From Streptomyces sp. SUK 48 (GTDB lineage: Bacteria; Actinomycetota; Actinomycetes; Streptomycetales; Streptomycetaceae): 64,000 nt of DNA. The notes under the pieces are model-generated. The model did not search any database. It saw only the letters and a list, made by a program, of their open reading frames with translations, and had not been told where the DNA came from. Position numbers and translations under genes: made by a program. This document shows, in pieces, positions 63,440 through 64,000 of the stretch (its first letter is position 1; the number at the start of each line of letters is the position of its first letter). Location: contig NZ_CP045740.1 in the NCBI RefSeq assembly GCF_009650765.1, positions 7,478,001 to 7,542,000 on the forward strand. The letters are read 5' to 3'.

Positions 63440-64000
63440 GTGACCGGAACGGAGGGGCCCGGCGTGCGGCTGCCGCAGCTGAAGCTGGACGAGCTGCTGG
63501 AGGAACTGCAGGCCAGGATCGACGCGGCCCGCGGTACCCGGGACCGGGTGCACAGCCTGCTGGAGGCGGTCCTCTCCGTCGGCCGCGAGCTGGAGCTGGA
63601 GCAGGTCCTGCACTCCATCGTGGAGGCCGCGGCGGCGCTGGTGGACGCGGAGTACGCGGCGCTGGGCGTCATCGGCCCGGACGGCACGACCCTCGCCGCG
63701 TTCCACACCGTGGGCCTGTCCGAGGAGCGGATCGCCGACATCGGCCCCTACCCGGAGGGCCACGGCATCCTGGGCGAGCTGATCCGCCACCCGGAGCCGC
63801 TGCGCCTTCCGAAGCTCTCCGCCCACCCCTCGTCGTACGGCTTCCCGGCCGGGCACCCGCCGATGAACACCTTCCTCGGCGTCCCGATCCGCGTCCGCGA
63901 CCAGGTCTTCGGCAATCTGTACCTCACCGAGAAGCGCGGTGGCGCCGACTTCGACGAGGAGGACGAGTCGGTCCTCGCCACCCTCGCCGTGGCCGCGGGC
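63440..64000 (+). CDS. DevS/DosT-type GAF sensor histidine kinase, N-terminal part
   Basis: The visible 187 residues begin VTGTEGPGVRLPQLKLDELLEELQARIDAARGTRDRVHSLLEAVLSVGRELELEQVLHSIVEAAAALVDAEYAALGVIGPDG and contain one GAF domain (about 40-187), with GHGILGELIRHPEPLRLPKLSAHPSSYGFPAGHPPMNTFLGVPIRVRDQVFGNLYLTEK typical of DevS/DosT kinases. A haem-binding His may be present but the boundary cannot be judged. The kinase core lies beyond the window. Starts at 63413 (ATG) or 63437 (GTG) are possible; 63440 fits family N-termini. Probable partner of the regulator at 55702. Confidence 0.88.
   Translation, partial: MTGTEGPGVRLPQLKLDELLEELQARIDAARGTRDRVHSLLEAVLSVGRELELEQVLHSIVEAAAALVDAEYAALGVIGPDGTTLAAFHTVGLSEERIADIGPYPEGHGILGELIRHPEPLRLPKLSAHPSSYGFPAGHPPMNTFLGVPIRVRDQVFGNLYLTEKRGGADFDEEDESVLATLAVAAG

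Overview
The base composition (well over 70% G+C), the near-absence of A/T in third codon positions, the frequent GTG/TTG starts, GGAGG-type ribosome sites, ATGA/GTGA stop-start overlaps, and families such as DUF5133, LAxTG surface proteins, GH46 chitosanase and the maltokinase N-cap protein point to a Streptomyces or very close relative. The window reads as chromosomal: no phage, plasmid, insertion sequence or CRISPR array was seen.

Layout. (1) 1-2942, minus strand: a membrane-bound formate dehydrogenase in the order iron-sulfur subunit, NrfD-like membrane subunit, catalytic subunit (cut by the window edge), with a tRNA-like T arm in the gap before the catalytic subunit. (2) 3171-8484: housekeeping and stress genes (anti-sigma-type ATPase, CsbD, a MarR-MFS efflux pair with a repeated operator, DedA, a small zinc-ribbon protein, an aldo/keto reductase). 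(3) 8673-15466: secreted and metabolic enzymes (chitosanase behind a palindromic operator, phosphoglucomutase, SGNH esterase, adenosine deaminase). (4) 15765-24298: a compact seven-gene cluster combining an Agd3/CE18-like deacetylase, a PelF-like GT4 glycosyltransferase, a polytopic membrane protein, a LegB-type dehydratase, a sugar nucleotidyltransferase, an SDR and a Spherulin-4/Sph3 (GH135-type) protein. It looks like a bacterial pathway for a deacetylated amino-sugar exopolysaccharide related to Pel and fungal galactosaminogalactan. (5) 24336-31657: maltokinase-cap protein, secreted M1 peptidase, GH25 lysozyme, MOSC protein, AI-2E-type membrane protein, MgtC. (6) 31764-46777: a group 1h (actinobacterial, high-affinity) [NiFe] hydrogenase locus made of two convergent operons. 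The plus strand carries hypX, protease, hypB, F, C, D, E. The minus strand carries an accessory gene with an apparent frameshift, the small and large subunits, NifU-like, DUF5947, two small proteins and hypA. (7) 47085-54334: envelope genes (a collagen-like G-X-Y membrane protein, a sortase-anchored LAxTG protein, a beta-lactamase-like protein, a permease plus a histidine-repeat TIGR03943 protein). (8) 54540-64000: a dormancy/hypoxia-type block with universal stress proteins, CBS proteins, a NarL/DevR-type response regulator, phosphoketolase, an alcohol dehydrogenase and the start of a DevS/DosT-type GAF histidine kinase.

How it fits together. Region 8 carries at least seven copies of a 14-bp inverted repeat, GGGCCG-N2-CGGCCC or close variants, placed upstream of its genes including the regulator and the kinase. 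The spacing matches the mycobacterial Dos box (GGGnC-N4-GnCCC), so the block is probably one regulon of the response regulator encoded inside it. With formate dehydrogenase and the high-affinity hydrogenase at the other end, the window resembles an energy-conservation/survival island for oxygen or carbon limitation, interrupted by a biofilm-type polysaccharide cluster. Decayed genes are common near region 8: a universal stress protein remnant, a flavin-oxidase-like remnant and an internally shortened CBS protein.
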